A stretch of 39,205 bases of DNA from a virus. The DNA lies in the IMG/VR virus record IMGVR_UViG_3300017917_003960, positions 1 through 39,205 of that record; one strand, 5' to 3'. Positions 12,294-19,051 of the stretch are shown piece after piece; positions within the stretch are counted from its first letter, which is position 1, and each line of letters opens with the position of its first letter. The notes below the pieces were generated by a model, which did not search any database, was not told the origin of the DNA, and saw only the letters and a list, made by a program, of their open reading frames with translations. The position numbers and the translations under genes were made by a program.

Positions 12294-12896
12294 ATGTCTA
12301 ATCTGAAGTTTGTACACATTCCTAAAACAGGGGGAACCTCAATTGAAAATGCCGCCAAAGAACTCGGTATAAATTGGGGTAAGTACGAAAGACAAAACAA
12401 ATATCTAATCCACGGAATAAATAAATGGCACACACCCCAACGTATTGAGGGTATTGTTTTCTGTGTTGTTAGAAATCCATATGATAGAATCTTATCAAAT
12501 TTTCGTCACGTACATCCTGTCAACCAATATCACGTAGATAAACTCAACGAGTGGATCCCACAGATTTTATCACAGGCCAAAGACAATCCGTATCTAAGAG
12601 ACGCTCATTTCTTACCTCAATCTGAATTTGCCCAACATTGTGATATTCACCTTTTGTATAATGATTTACAAAGAGAGTTGGATTGGGTTTGTGAACTTCA
12701 TGGTGTACCAAACATGGTTTTGCCACATCATTACTGAGGACCTGAACAGGATGTCAAACGAGAAGGTAGAGAATACTATAAATTTGTGATTGAAGATATT
12801 ACTTCAGAAAACCAAAAACTTATCAAGGAATTCTATGAAAAGGATTTTGAATTATATGAAAAGGTTTTCCAAGAATGGTTGAAAAGACACGTTTGA
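12294..12896 (+). pseudogene. Sulfotransferase gene split by in-frame TGA
   Basis: The ATG at 12294 opens a sulfotransferase: KFVHIPKTGGTSIENA (residues about 4-19) is the phosphosulfate-binding loop, and FCVVRNPYDRILSNF (about 60-74) is the 3'-phosphate motif. A TGA at 12735-12737 stops it after residue 147. The same frame then continues with sense codons to TGA 12894-12896. That extension (REYYKFVIED..., then EFYEKDFELYEKVFQEW) is the expected closing region of the family. The simplest view is a nonsense mutation or sequencing error; readthrough is less likely because UGA is a normal stop elsewhere here. The truncated product lacks the last 53 codons. Confidence 0.7.
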
Positions 12897-12931
12897 CACC
12901 AATCAATAATCTATTATATTTTAAATAAAAA

Positions 12932-13114
12932 ATGCCGTACGTAGTATTCAAAGAAGGAAACCTGTTAGGTAAACAAATGACCATTTTGGTAAACGATAGT
13001 GAAGGAATTCCTATGGAGTTTGATACATTTGAGGGTGCACAGAAAATCGCCACACTCTTTGAAACCAACTCCACCCAAGGAAACAAATATTATGTAAGAG
13101 AGATCAAGTCATGA
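12932..13114 (+). CDS. Small hypothetical protein
   Basis: A 60-residue protein (MPYVVFKEGNLLGKQ...) with alternating beta strands and one helix (FEGAQKIATLFE). No family is recognised. It overlaps the next gene by 4 nt (ATGA), starting a run of four tightly packed small genes. Confidence 0.65.
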   Translation: MPYVVFKEGNLLGKQMTILVNDSEGIPMEFDTFEGAQKIATLFETNSTQGNKYYVREIKS

Positions 13115-13302
13115 ACATAGATTTGTCAAACCAAAAGTATAATAAATTCAAGGGTACATCTCCTGAGGGTTTTGTTTTGGTTCCATACGAGATGTTGGAG
13201 GAACTCAAAAATTTTGAAACTTGGGTTGAATTCAAGAACTCTGATCTTGGATGGATGGAGAGAAAATCTGCGGAAATTTATTCAACAAGAAATCAAGAAT
13301 GA
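13111..13302 (+). CDS. Small hypothetical protein
   Basis: A 63-residue protein with a central VPYEMLEELKNFETWVEF helix and a basic, polar tail. No function can be assigned. Both ends overlap neighbours by 4 nt, which supports it as a true gene in a coupled operon. Confidence 0.6.
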   Translation: MNIDLSNQKYNKFKGTSPEGFVLVPYEMLEELKNFETWVEFKNSDLGWMERKSAEIYSTRNQE

Positions 13303-13454
13303 ACTCAAAACCGACTTGTGTAATTTGTGGTAAGAAAGCCGTCCATAAAATAACGCCAGGTTATGAGGAAGGTTTTATGTACTCTTGTGATGATGAGTTT
13401 TGTAAACACTCAATCAAGATTCAGTTACAAGGGGCGATCAAAAATCAAAATTGA
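13299..13454 (+). CDS. Zinc-ribbon microprotein
   Basis: A 51-residue protein. TCVICGKKA provides a C-x-x-C pair near residue 7-10, and MYSCDDEFCKHS provides a second Cys pair (C-x4-C) near 30-35, so a four-Cys zinc site is likely. Such phage microproteins often bind nucleic acid or host proteins; the target is unknown. The start overlaps the previous stop by 4 nt (ATGA). Confidence 0.65.
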   Translation: MNSKPTCVICGKKAVHKITPGYEEGFMYSCDDEFCKHSIKIQLQGAIKNQN

Positions 13455-13455
13455 A

Positions 13456-13686
13456 ATGAAACGTAAGATCAAGGAACTTGATTTACATGGAGTTCCACAC
13501 TCGGAGGTTGAAATGTTTTTGGAGAACTTCTTTTTTGTAGGAAACATCGCTCAGGGTACCGTCATCACAGGAAATTCAAAAGAAATGAAGAATATTGTTT
13601 TGAGTTGGTTAGATCAAAATGATTTCTATTATTATGTTCCCACGGGTAATTTGGGACGTATTGAAGTTCAGGATAATCTTTTGTAA
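13456..13686 (+). CDS. Smr-domain protein
   Basis: A 76-residue protein that is essentially a single Smr (small MutS-related) domain: ELDLHGVPHSEVEMFLENFF at residues 7-26 gives the DLHG motif and first helix, and GTVITGNSKEMKNIV (about 35-50) is the strand and turn corresponding to the usual H-G-x-G region, here T-G-N-S. Smr domains are DNA- or RNA-nicking nucleases, some acting on stalled ribosomes. Loss of the His in the second motif could weaken activity. ATG 13456 follows the previous stop by 1 nt. Confidence 0.7.
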   Translation: MKRKIKELDLHGVPHSEVEMFLENFFFVGNIAQGTVITGNSKEMKNIVLSWLDQNDFYYYVPTGNLGRIEVQDNLL

Positions 13687-13693
13687 AAAAGTA

Positions 13694-13724
13694 TTTGACA
13701 GAATATATATTTTATGTATATTTG
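13694..13724 (+). promoter_or_regulatory. Host-like promoter TTTGACA-16-TATATTTG
   Basis: TTTGACA at 13694-13700 and TATATTTG at 13717-13724. The predicted start is about 6-12 nt before tRNA-Thr. Confidence 0.8.
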
Positions 13725-13735
13725 TATACTCAAAG

Positions 13736-13808
13736 GCTTGAGTAATTCAGTTGGTAGAATGGCTGATTTGTAATCAGCTCGTCGGGGGTTCGAGTCCCTC
13801 CTCAAGCT
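13736..13808 (+). tRNA. tRNA-Thr(UGU)
   Basis: Acceptor GCTTGAG/CTCAAGC, D-arm ATTC/GAAT, anticodon stem GCTGA/TCAGC with loop TTTGTAA (UGU), discriminator T. Confidence 0.94.
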
Positions 13809-13832
13809 CAAAATTTATAAACATCATTTTAA

Positions 13833-13961
13833 ATGAGTAAATTTGATTGGCGACACGCAGACCTTGAAGGTGATGAAAAACCTAAAGGTCGTAATGTCAA
13901 AAAAGAAATGAAACAACCTAAGTTGACAAATAAAAAAAATAAAGGGAAGAACAAAGAGTAA
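13833..13961 (+). CDS. Small basic protein
   Basis: A 42-codon ORF, MSKFDWRHADLEGDEKPKG..., with a very basic C-terminal half (Lys/Asn-rich). It may bind nucleic acid, but no family is known. The stop codon overlaps the next ATG (TAATG), so it is probably translated together with that gene. Confidence 0.6.
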   Translation: MSKFDWRHADLEGDEKPKGRNVKKEMKQPKLTNKKNKGKNKE

Positions 13962-14149
13962 TGGAAACTCACCCAACTGATAAGAATTTGGATAATCTGA
14001 AAGCTATGCTGATGATGACAGATGAGTTGGGTGCCCTGAAAGAAGAGTTGTCAACTGAAATCACACTTGATGAACGAATACCTGAGAACAATTCTGTGTT
14101 CAATTGTCCATGGGACAATCAACACGGAGATGTTACCTATTTCCGCTAA
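13961..14149 (+). CDS. Small acidic hypothetical protein
   Basis: A 62-residue acidic protein with an N-terminal helix (NLDNLKAMLMMTDELGALKEEL) and a polar C-terminus. No family is recognised. It is coupled to the preceding basic microprotein by TAATG; the opposite charges of the pair may be meaningful. Confidence 0.55.
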   Translation: METHPTDKNLDNLKAMLMMTDELGALKEELSTEITLDERIPENNSVFNCPWDNQHGDVTYFR

Positions 14150-14156
14150 GAAATTC

Positions 14157-14232
14157 AGACGGATAGCTCAGGGGTGAGAGCAGGATGCTTATACCATCAA
14201 GGTCGTGGGTTCGATTCCCATTCCGTCTACCA
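14157..14232 (+). tRNA. tRNA-Ile(UAU)
   Basis: Acceptor AGACGGA/TCCGTCT, anticodon loop CTTATAC (UAU) on a stem with one G-A mismatch at its base, T-stem GTGGG/CCCAT, discriminator A and encoded CCA. UAU reads AUA, a job usually done in bacteria by lysidine-modified tRNA-Ile2, which is also present here. Confidence 0.85.
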
Positions 14233-14240
14233 ATAAGTAA

Positions 14241-14272
14241 TTTTGATAATTAACAAATTTTTTGTATCTTTG
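14241..14272 (+). promoter_or_regulatory. Host-like promoter 4 nt from ATG
   Basis: TTTTG at 14241-14245 and TATCTTTG at 14265-14272. Only TCCC separates the -7 element from the ATG at 14277, so a leaderless mRNA is predicted. Confidence 0.75.
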
Positions 14273-14276
14273 TCCC

Positions 14277-14849
14277 ATGGAACACAAGAAACTTTCTTTT
14301 TGGGGAAAACTTAAACTTTTTTGGAAGCATGAATATCGTTATTACCCACGAAACTTCGTCCGTGGCGTTAGAAACCTAATCAAATGGGGTCCGGTAATTT
14401 GGAAGGACCGTGATTGGGATGACACTTTTTTGTTCGAGATTATCAAATTCAAAATCTCTAAGATGTCGGAATCTCACGGTAAAATATTTCCTCACATGGG
14501 GTCGGAGAGAAACGTCGAAATTATGAAGACGGTTGTTCGATTGATTGAGAAATTTCAATCAGAGGAGTATCTACATGAGTATTTTACCTATGTTGATGAT
14601 GAATATACATTCGTAAAAATCGAAGGGACGGACTATTTTGAGGTAAAAACGAAAAATCTTCGTGATGACTTGGATCTATATTTTGCAAAGTATCCCTCCC
14701 TAAAAAGACGGGCTATCAATCACAAAATCTACAAAGAAAATCCAAGTTCAGTAAGTTTGGCGATGGCTATGGGATTTGTGCAGCACGAACGAGCAAAACG
14801 ACTTATCTTTGACCTACTGAACCGTCATGTAGACAAGTGGTGGGAATGA
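14277..14849 (+). CDS. Conserved-type phage protein (HEYRYYPRNF..NLIKW type)
   Basis: A 190-residue protein. The N-terminal stretch FWKHEYRYYPRNFVRGVRNLIKWGPVIWKDRDWDD, quoted here only through its key residues HE..YPRNF, NLIKW and WKDRDWD, is a pattern I recall from many unrelated large phages, where its function is unknown. The C-terminal half is helical, ending in a conserved-looking RAKRLIFDLLNRHVDKWWE. No signal or membrane segment is seen. The start is set by the promoter 4 nt upstream. Confidence 0.75.
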   Translation: MEHKKLSFWGKLKLFWKHEYRYYPRNFVRGVRNLIKWGPVIWKDRDWDDTFLFEIIKFKISKMSESHGKIFPHMGSERNVEIMKTVVRLIEKFQSEEYLHEYFTYVDDEYTFVKIEGTDYFEVKTKNLRDDLDLYFAKYPSLKRRAINHKIYKENPSSVSLAMAMGFVQHERAKRLIFDLLNRHVDKWWE

Positions 14850-14858
14850 AATAAAAAA

Positions 14859-14931
14859 GGGCCCATAGCTCAGCGGTAAGAGCAGTTGACTCATAATCAA
14901 TTGGTCGGGGGTTCAAATCCCTCTGGGCCCA
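14859..14931 (+). tRNA. tRNA-Ile2(CAU), probably lysidine-modified
   Basis: Acceptor GGGCCCA/TGGGCCC, anticodon stem GTTGA/TCAAT with loop CTCATAA. The GACTCATAATC core and the GGTCG variable region resemble bacterial tRNA-Ile(CAU), whose C34 is changed to lysidine by TilS to read AUA. A second elongator Met is the alternative. Confidence 0.8.
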
Positions 14932-14945
14932 CAAAACATTTGGAA

Positions 14946-14953
14946 TATTTATA
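14946..14953 (+). promoter_or_regulatory. Putative late promoter TATTTATA
   Basis: Exact octamer, 4 nt (AATT) before the ATG of the PspC gene. Confidence 0.65.
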
Positions 14954-14957
14954 AATT

Positions 14958-15155
14958 ATGAAAGAAGAAACAAAAATGTACCGTCCCAAAGGTGATCGTG
15001 TGGTTGGTGGGGTGTGTAGTGGTATTGCGTATGACATGAATGTAGATCCACTTATTTTTCGTGTCATAGCTTTTTGCTTGATTTTTTCACCTGTACCTAT
15101 AATTTTGATTTATATTCTTCTTTGGCTTTTGATTCCAGGAGAAAAAGACGAATAA
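14958..15155 (+). CDS. PspC-domain membrane protein
   Basis: A 65-residue protein covering one PspC domain: MYRPKGDRVVGGVCSGIAYDMNVDP carries the R.....GGVC.GIA....+DP signature, followed by one long hydrophobic segment (about residues 35-58) and an acidic tail. PspC takes part in the phage-shock envelope-stress response by sensing inner-membrane damage with PspB in some bacteria. A phage copy made late could protect or manipulate the membrane before lysis. It has the TATTTATA motif 4 nt upstream. Confidence 0.85.
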   Translation: MKEETKMYRPKGDRVVGGVCSGIAYDMNVDPLIFRVIAFCLIFSPVPIILIYILLWLLIPGEKDE

Positions 15156-15163
15156 TCTACCAA

Positions 15164-15236
15164 GCGGAAGTAGCTCAGTTGGTAGAGCATCAGCCTTCCA
15201 AGCTGAGGGTCGCGAGTTCGAATCTCGTTTTCCGCT
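15164..15236 (+). tRNA. tRNA-Gly(UCC)
   Basis: Acceptor GCGGAAG/TTTCCGC, anticodon stem TCAGC/GCTGA with loop CTTCCAA (UCC), discriminator T. It is the last tRNA of the window. Confidence 0.94.
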
Positions 15237-15242
15237 CCAATT

Positions 15243-15464
15243 ATGATAAAAGATTTATCTGTTTATCGACATTTAGCTAAGACAATTTCTTGGCGTATAG
15301 TGGGGACCATAGATACTATGGTCCTCGGTTTTTTGGTGACAGGTGATTTCAAAATGGCACTTACCCTCGGCGGGTTAGAAGTTTTTTCTAAAATGATTTT
15401 GTATTTCATCCACGAAAGAGTGTGGTATAAGATCAATTTTGGTATCAAAAATAGACAAGAATAG
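15243..15464 (+). CDS. DUF2061 small membrane protein
   Basis: A 73-residue protein matching the DUF2061 pattern: KTISWRIVGTIDTMVLGFLVTG, then ALTLGGLEVFSKMILYFIHERVW. Two hydrophobic segments (about residues 18-33 and 38-56) predict a small inner-membrane protein. In bacteria the family is often linked to sulfate-assimilation genes, but its function is unknown. It starts 7 nt after tRNA-Gly and could be read from the tRNA or PspC transcript. Confidence 0.85.
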   Translation: MIKDLSVYRHLAKTISWRIVGTIDTMVLGFLVTGDFKMALTLGGLEVFSKMILYFIHERVWYKINFGIKNRQE

Positions 15465-15486
15465 TCTTAAATGTAATCTTTGACTG

Positions 15487-15494
15487 TATTTATA
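15487..15494 (+). promoter_or_regulatory. Putative late promoter TATTTATA
   Basis: Exact octamer 18 nt before the ATG at 15513, inside TGTATTTATAGTTTATA. Confidence 0.65.
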
Positions 15495-15512
15495 GTTTAT
15501 ATAAAATAACTG

Positions 15513-16139
15513 ATGGATTTCACAACAATTTTGACGACCTTAATTACAGCTCTGTCTTCAGTATTTGTAGCACTTATCTCGGCAGGTTTTTTTAGAAGGT
15601 GGCAAGACAAGAACAAAGAAAAAAAGAGTCGTCAACAACTAATGGCTCAAATTCAGAAAGATGAGTTGATTCATTTTACACTAAGGGAGATAAGAAGAAA
15701 ATATAATGCGGATCGTGTTTATATAACGCAGTTTCATAATGGAGGAAGTTTTTATACAAACGCTCCGATGCAGAAAGCATCCGTTACCTATGAACGTAAT
15801 TCAGATGGTTTAGAGAGGATCTCCGATAGGTTTCAGAACGTTTTGGTGTCCAACTACAATTGGATTATCACTGAGACCTTGGCAAACAGAATGTTCTATA
15901 ATGACATTGATCACCAAATGAATGATCTTCCATCGAAAAGTTTGCTCAAAGCATATGGTAATTATGCCCACGCGATGTGTCCCATATTTGATGACTCCAA
16001 AAATTTAATTGCTACATTATCACTCTCGTGGGTGTTTTCTGATATTGCCGATGGATGGATCTCTGAAGGAATGTTTACATCAGAATTCAAACAAGAAATG
16101 TATGAGGATTCAAACTCATTGAAAAACTATCTCCTATGA
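15513..16139 (+). CDS. Membrane-anchored GAF-like domain protein
   Basis: A 208-residue protein with an N-terminal transmembrane segment (about residues 5-27), a basic juxtamembrane coil (RRWQDKNKEKKSRQQ) and a soluble domain. The stretch DRVYITQFHNGGSFYTNAPMQ (its key parts are RVYITQFHNGG and a following MQKASVTYE) is typical of GAF-like sensor domains in phage and bacterial membrane proteins. The ligand is unknown. It overlaps the next gene by 4 nt and is late by promoter type, so it may act in the envelope around lysis. Confidence 0.65.
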   Translation: MDFTTILTTLITALSSVFVALISAGFFRRWQDKNKEKKSRQQLMAQIQKDELIHFTLREIRRKYNADRVYITQFHNGGSFYTNAPMQKASVTYERNSDGLERISDRFQNVLVSNYNWIITETLANRMFYNDIDHQMNDLPSKSLLKAYGNYAHAMCPIFDDSKNLIATLSLSWVFSDIADGWISEGMFTSEFKQEMYEDSNSLKNYLL

Positions 16140-16417
16140 TTGATTTTTGGGATATAACTTTTGATGATGAGACCTTGGCGGACAACGAGGATTTTATTGA
16201 GGGAATCCTGAAATTGGGTTTTGAAAAGGTAAATGACGTTCTGTATGTAAAGGAGATCATCAACAACTATGGAAATAAGGTAAAAGACGGGATCTTAATA
16301 GACCTCAAAGAAAAAAAATTGGTGTATTATCCTGAACCTGAATGTTCCATCAAGATTGATTTGGAAGATGGTGACGTAGAAAAAGTAGATAATTTTCTCC
16401 GAAACAACATTATTTGA
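16136..16417 (+). CDS. Hypothetical protein
   Basis: A 93-residue acidic protein with no recognised domain. It overlaps the GAF-like gene by 4 nt (ATGA) and ends at the base before the next TATTTATA motif. It is probably co-translated with the membrane protein upstream and may interact with it. Confidence 0.65.
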   Translation: MIDFWDITFDDETLADNEDFIEGILKLGFEKVNDVLYVKEIINNYGNKVKDGILIDLKEKKLVYYPEPECSIKIDLEDGDVEKVDNFLRNNII

Positions 16418-16425
16418 TATTTATA
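16418..16425 (+). promoter_or_regulatory. Putative late promoter TATTTATA
   Basis: Exact octamer, 3 nt (GTC) before the ATG of the M23 peptidase gene. It decides that start over an in-frame TTG at 16414. Confidence 0.65.
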
Positions 16426-16428
16426 GTC

Positions 16429-17103
16429 ATGAAAATTCAGTATCCATTACTTGGTAAGTCATATGAAGGGTTGGGAAAAAACCAATCTTGGGGTCAAAGG
16501 TGGGGTAGAAAACACAAGGGTGTGGATCTATCTGCGGACTCTGGAACAAGAGTTGTCAGTGTTTTGGACGGTAAGGTAATAAAAGCTGGTAATTTCAATG
16601 ACAACTACGGAGGACAAGTTTTAATCCAACACGATACTCCAGATGGAACGTACTACTCAAGATACGCACACCTTAGAAAATGGTATGTAAGACCTAACCA
16701 AAAAGTTTCTCAAGGAGAAAAAATTGGTGAAAGTGGTGGTGAAAAAGGGGATCCAAATGCTGGTAGATCAACTGGTCCACATTTACACTTTGAGTTTTTG
16801 GATAAAGGTCAAAACGATTTGGATCCAGCACCATTTTTGGCGGGAGCTGGTGCTGCAGCGGTAGTTGCTGACACTTCTGATGATGAAAATGATGATGAAA
16901 ATGATGAGGATAAACCAAAGGATAAACCAAGTGGAAAGGTAAAACCACAAAAAACTACAGGAAATCTTGTGGCAAAAATCGTAGGGACAGCGGCACCATT
17001 TGCGGCGTTAGCTGCAGTTCCAGGTTTGACACTTCCTGAAGGTGAAGAAGAAAAACAGAACTTGGTTGAGGAAATTGAAAGGATAAAACAATTGTTAAAG
17101 TAA
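16429..17103 (+). CDS. M23 family peptidoglycan endopeptidase
   Basis: A 224-residue protein with a LytM/M23 domain in the first 130 residues. Zinc ligands are H29 and D33 (RKHKGVDLS) and H120 of GPHLHFEF; H81 (YAHL) and H118 are the usual catalytic partners. The enzyme cuts peptide cross-links of peptidoglycan. After the domain comes an Asp/Asn/Lys linker, an Ala/Val-rich stretch (about 190-205) that might touch the membrane, and a helical tail. There is no N-terminal signal peptide, so release would need a holin such as the candidate at 4.4 kb, or the protein is virion-borne. Confidence 0.85.
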   Translation: MKIQYPLLGKSYEGLGKNQSWGQRWGRKHKGVDLSADSGTRVVSVLDGKVIKAGNFNDNYGGQVLIQHDTPDGTYYSRYAHLRKWYVRPNQKVSQGEKIGESGGEKGDPNAGRSTGPHLHFEFLDKGQNDLDPAPFLAGAGAAAVVADTSDDENDDENDEDKPKDKPSGKVKPQKTTGNLVAKIVGTAAPFAALAAVPGLTLPEGEEEKQNLVEEIERIKQLLK

Positions 17104-17105
17104 TA

Positions 17106-17113
17106 TATTTATT
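17106..17113 (+). promoter_or_regulatory. Putative late promoter variant TATTTATT
   Basis: One-base variant of the octamer, 3 nt before the ATG at 17117. The string TATTTATTGTTATG nearly recurs before bS21 on the minus strand. Confidence 0.5.
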
Positions 17114-17116
17114 GTT

Positions 17117-17416
17117 ATGAAAGATCTGAAAAAAGCGCTTAGAGAAGGTTTACTTCAATACGTAAACGAAGCCGAAAAAAAGAAAGAAGATGTTATGGTT
17201 CCACAAGGTTGTTTCGGTGGCCCAAAACACGGTATCGGTGCATTGGTAACAATCGTTGAACTTCTGATGAGAGAAAAAGATGACGATGGATCAAGAGCCG
17301 TAAATGATCTGAAACAATTCTTGAAAGGGAGTAGTAAGGTGGATCCAAAAGTAGTGGTTCAGATTCTTAGAAAACACAACAAACCACAGTTTATAAGTTT
17401 TACAGGATGTTTGTAA
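17117..17416 (+). CDS. Hypothetical late protein
   Basis: A 99-residue protein with a Lys-rich helical N-terminus (MKDLKKALREGLLQYVNEAEKK), a Gly-rich turn with a Cys (QGCFGGPKHGIG) and a helical C-terminal half ending in TGCL. No family is recognised. The N-terminal helix ending in V-N-E weakly resembles the capsid-targeting peptides proposed for the next two late genes. A bidirectional terminator follows. Confidence 0.7.
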   Translation: MKDLKKALREGLLQYVNEAEKKKEDVMVPQGCFGGPKHGIGALVTIVELLMREKDDDGSRAVNDLKQFLKGSSKVDPKVVVQILRKHNKPQFISFTGCL

Positions 17417-17423
17417 AATAAAA

Positions 17424-17452
17424 AACCCCTCCCGAAAGAGGGGTTCTTTTTT
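17424..17452. terminator. Bidirectional intrinsic terminator
   Basis: Stem AACCCCTC/GAGGGGTT with loop CCGAAA, a T-run on the plus-strand side and an A-run (T on the minus strand) on the other. It can end the 99-residue gene on the plus strand and the tmRNA on the minus strand. Confidence 0.9.
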
Positions 17453-17863
17453 TGGTGGAGGTGGCGGGAATCGAACCCGCGTCTTGCTCAGTTTACCCAT
17501 AAAGGACTACATGCTTAGGTCAGGGTTTTTCACACCCTCCGAACTATTTGGTTTCTATTTTGCCATCGTCACCAACAACTGTGGGGTGTTCACTCAAATC
17601 GGTAGAACACCAAACATGACCTCCATTCCTTTTAAGGTAGAAACCACACCGTAGGGACTTCTGTTTCTAGGTTACATGTCCACCGACCCATTGTTGCTGA
17701 AGCCTTAGGCTACAGTAACTTCCTCAGCTTGGATAAGACCCAAAGCCTCGAGTGTTGCGAAAGTTTCGCCGTTTGATTTTTGCCCCCGTAGATTAAAGTG
17801 ATAGGAAACTTCTCACTGCATGCCCCGTATGATTAACCCTGCCAATCAATACCGGTCACCCCC
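17453..17863 (-). ncRNA. ssrA: tmRNA (phage-encoded, atypical tag)
   Basis: A 411-nt minus-strand tmRNA. The tRNA-like domain has acceptor GGGGGTG/CACCTCC, discriminator A and encoded CCA, with T-arm GCGGG-TTCGATT-CCCGC. It rescues stalled ribosomes by adding a tag and ending translation. The likely tag frame runs 17776 to 17705: it aligns SNGETFA with the ANDENYA start of the E. coli tag, but then continues to 23 residues and ends EEVTVA before TAA, not ALAA. The resume codon (UCA) is inferred from this alignment. SmpB is not in the window and is presumably the host's. Confidence 0.92.
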
Positions 17864-17881
17864 ATAATTCAAAGAACACTA

Positions 17882-17893
17882 CAAATATAAATA
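17882..17893 (-). promoter_or_regulatory. Composite promoter for tmRNA (minus strand)
   Basis: On the minus strand the sequence reads TATTTATATTTG, so a late octamer TATTTATA (17886-17893) overlaps a host-like TATATTTG (17882-17889). It lies 18 nt before the tmRNA 5' end. Either or both could drive the tmRNA, giving expression through the infection. Confidence 0.6.
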
Positions 17894-17913
17894 CTTTTTT
17901 TTGAATGACAAAC

Positions 17914-17921
17914 TATTTATA
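17914..17921 (+). promoter_or_regulatory. Putative late promoter TATTTATA
   Basis: Exact octamer 14 nt before the GTG start at 17936, divergent from the tmRNA promoter. Confidence 0.65.
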
Positions 17922-17935
17922 TAGTAAAAATTTGT

Positions 17936-19033
17936 GTGAAAAGGGTTATACGGTTATCTGAATTAGATTTAGAAAATATTGTAAGACGAGTAATTTCGGA
18001 ACAGAATGGTTTTGAGGTTATCAAAGGTACTACGTCTTCAGAACCAATCAGAGGTAATGCGTTAAGTAATTACGGGTTGCCTGTTAACGAAAAAAACTCA
18101 AATAGTGTTTGGGAGATTGTTGGTTGGGGAGATTCTATTTTACCTACTTTCACTAAAACCAAAAATTTATCATTGTTCAAACCTGTTGAAAGGGGAAATG
18201 AACCACAAGATTTCATTGAATTTTATGTCTATAAAACAACTAAAGACGGTGATTATAGAAAATTGAGATTGGATGAAAAGGGAACCCTAAAGGCTAACAT
18301 TTTCTATAAGGAAAATAATGTTTTGTGGAAGGTCTTGAAAGTTAGAGGATCGGGTAACGGTTTATTGGCTTTGGGACGAGCACTCAAGACGGATTCGACA
18401 CCGAATTTTCCAAATCAAATTATTATTACGATGGGTTCTGACACTCGTGAAAGTGGTATGTTGAATTGGAATCCGAAAAATATTAATTCAATACAGACGG
18501 GATTGAATACAGTTCTCAGACTAATTGCCGCGTCCATTCTGACTAAATCTAATGTTAAGAGTCAGGATCCTATTTTTAATAAATACGTTGGTCTATCCAA
18601 TCAGGACATTTCCGAAGAGATTGGTAACGTAATTAAAAGTTTGGATAATAAATTCTCAAATGGATCGTACGACAGGTCAAAATTGGGGGAAATTAACGTG
18701 ACACCGATAGTTAGTTCATTGGAATCTCTTCCAAAAATTTCTTTAAATGATTTGAAGAAAGATGAGAATTATTTTCAAAGTGTTTATGGAAAAAAGATGG
18801 ACCCGTTTTTTCAGTTTGTGGTAACTGAATATAAAAAACGTATAGGTACATTTCTCAAAGATGTTTCACCTGATAACTACACTCAACTCATGTCGTCAGT
18901 GGATCCAAAGGGTGTTATGTCGATCGGAAATTCAATCATCAAACATTTATCAGGTACCAAATATGGTCAGATGACCCCAACAACAAGTGCCACACGAACC
19001 ACCACGAGAGGTGAGTATGAACTAGGTAAATAA
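17936..19033 (+). CDS. Late protein with capsid-targeting-like N-terminus
   Basis: A 365-residue protein starting at GTG. The first 21 residues, with IRLSELDLENIVRRVISE, form an amphipathic helix ending I-S-E, which fits the [I/L]-x-E cleavage rule of the T4 gp21 protease and recalls the T4 capsid-targeting sequence. The rest is unrecognised, mixed alpha/beta, with no membrane segment and a Thr-rich tail (TPTTSATRTTTRG). By analogy it may be packaged in the head, trimmed by the prohead protease and injected. This is an inference; N-terminal helices of this sort may also serve assembly. Confidence 0.6.
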   Translation: MKRVIRLSELDLENIVRRVISEQNGFEVIKGTTSSEPIRGNALSNYGLPVNEKNSNSVWEIVGWGDSILPTFTKTKNLSLFKPVERGNEPQDFIEFYVYKTTKDGDYRKLRLDEKGTLKANIFYKENNVLWKVLKVRGSGNGLLALGRALKTDSTPNFPNQIIITMGSDTRESGMLNWNPKNINSIQTGLNTVLRLIAASILTKSNVKSQDPIFNKYVGLSNQDISEEIGNVIKSLDNKFSNGSYDRSKLGEINVTPIVSSLESLPKISLNDLKKDENYFQSVYGKKMDPFFQFVVTEYKKRIGTFLKDVSPDNYTQLMSSVDPKGVMSIGNSIIKHLSGTKYGQMTPTTSATRTTTRGEYELGK

Positions 19034-19051
19034 GGGATTGCAAAACCTATC

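Noticed and set aside
12735-12737. UGA recoded as Trp or selenocysteine in the split sulfotransferase
   Set aside because: The only tRNA-Trp has anticodon CCA, no tRNA with anticodon UCA is seen, and UGA ends many other genes here (for example at 20395, 28717 and in bS21).
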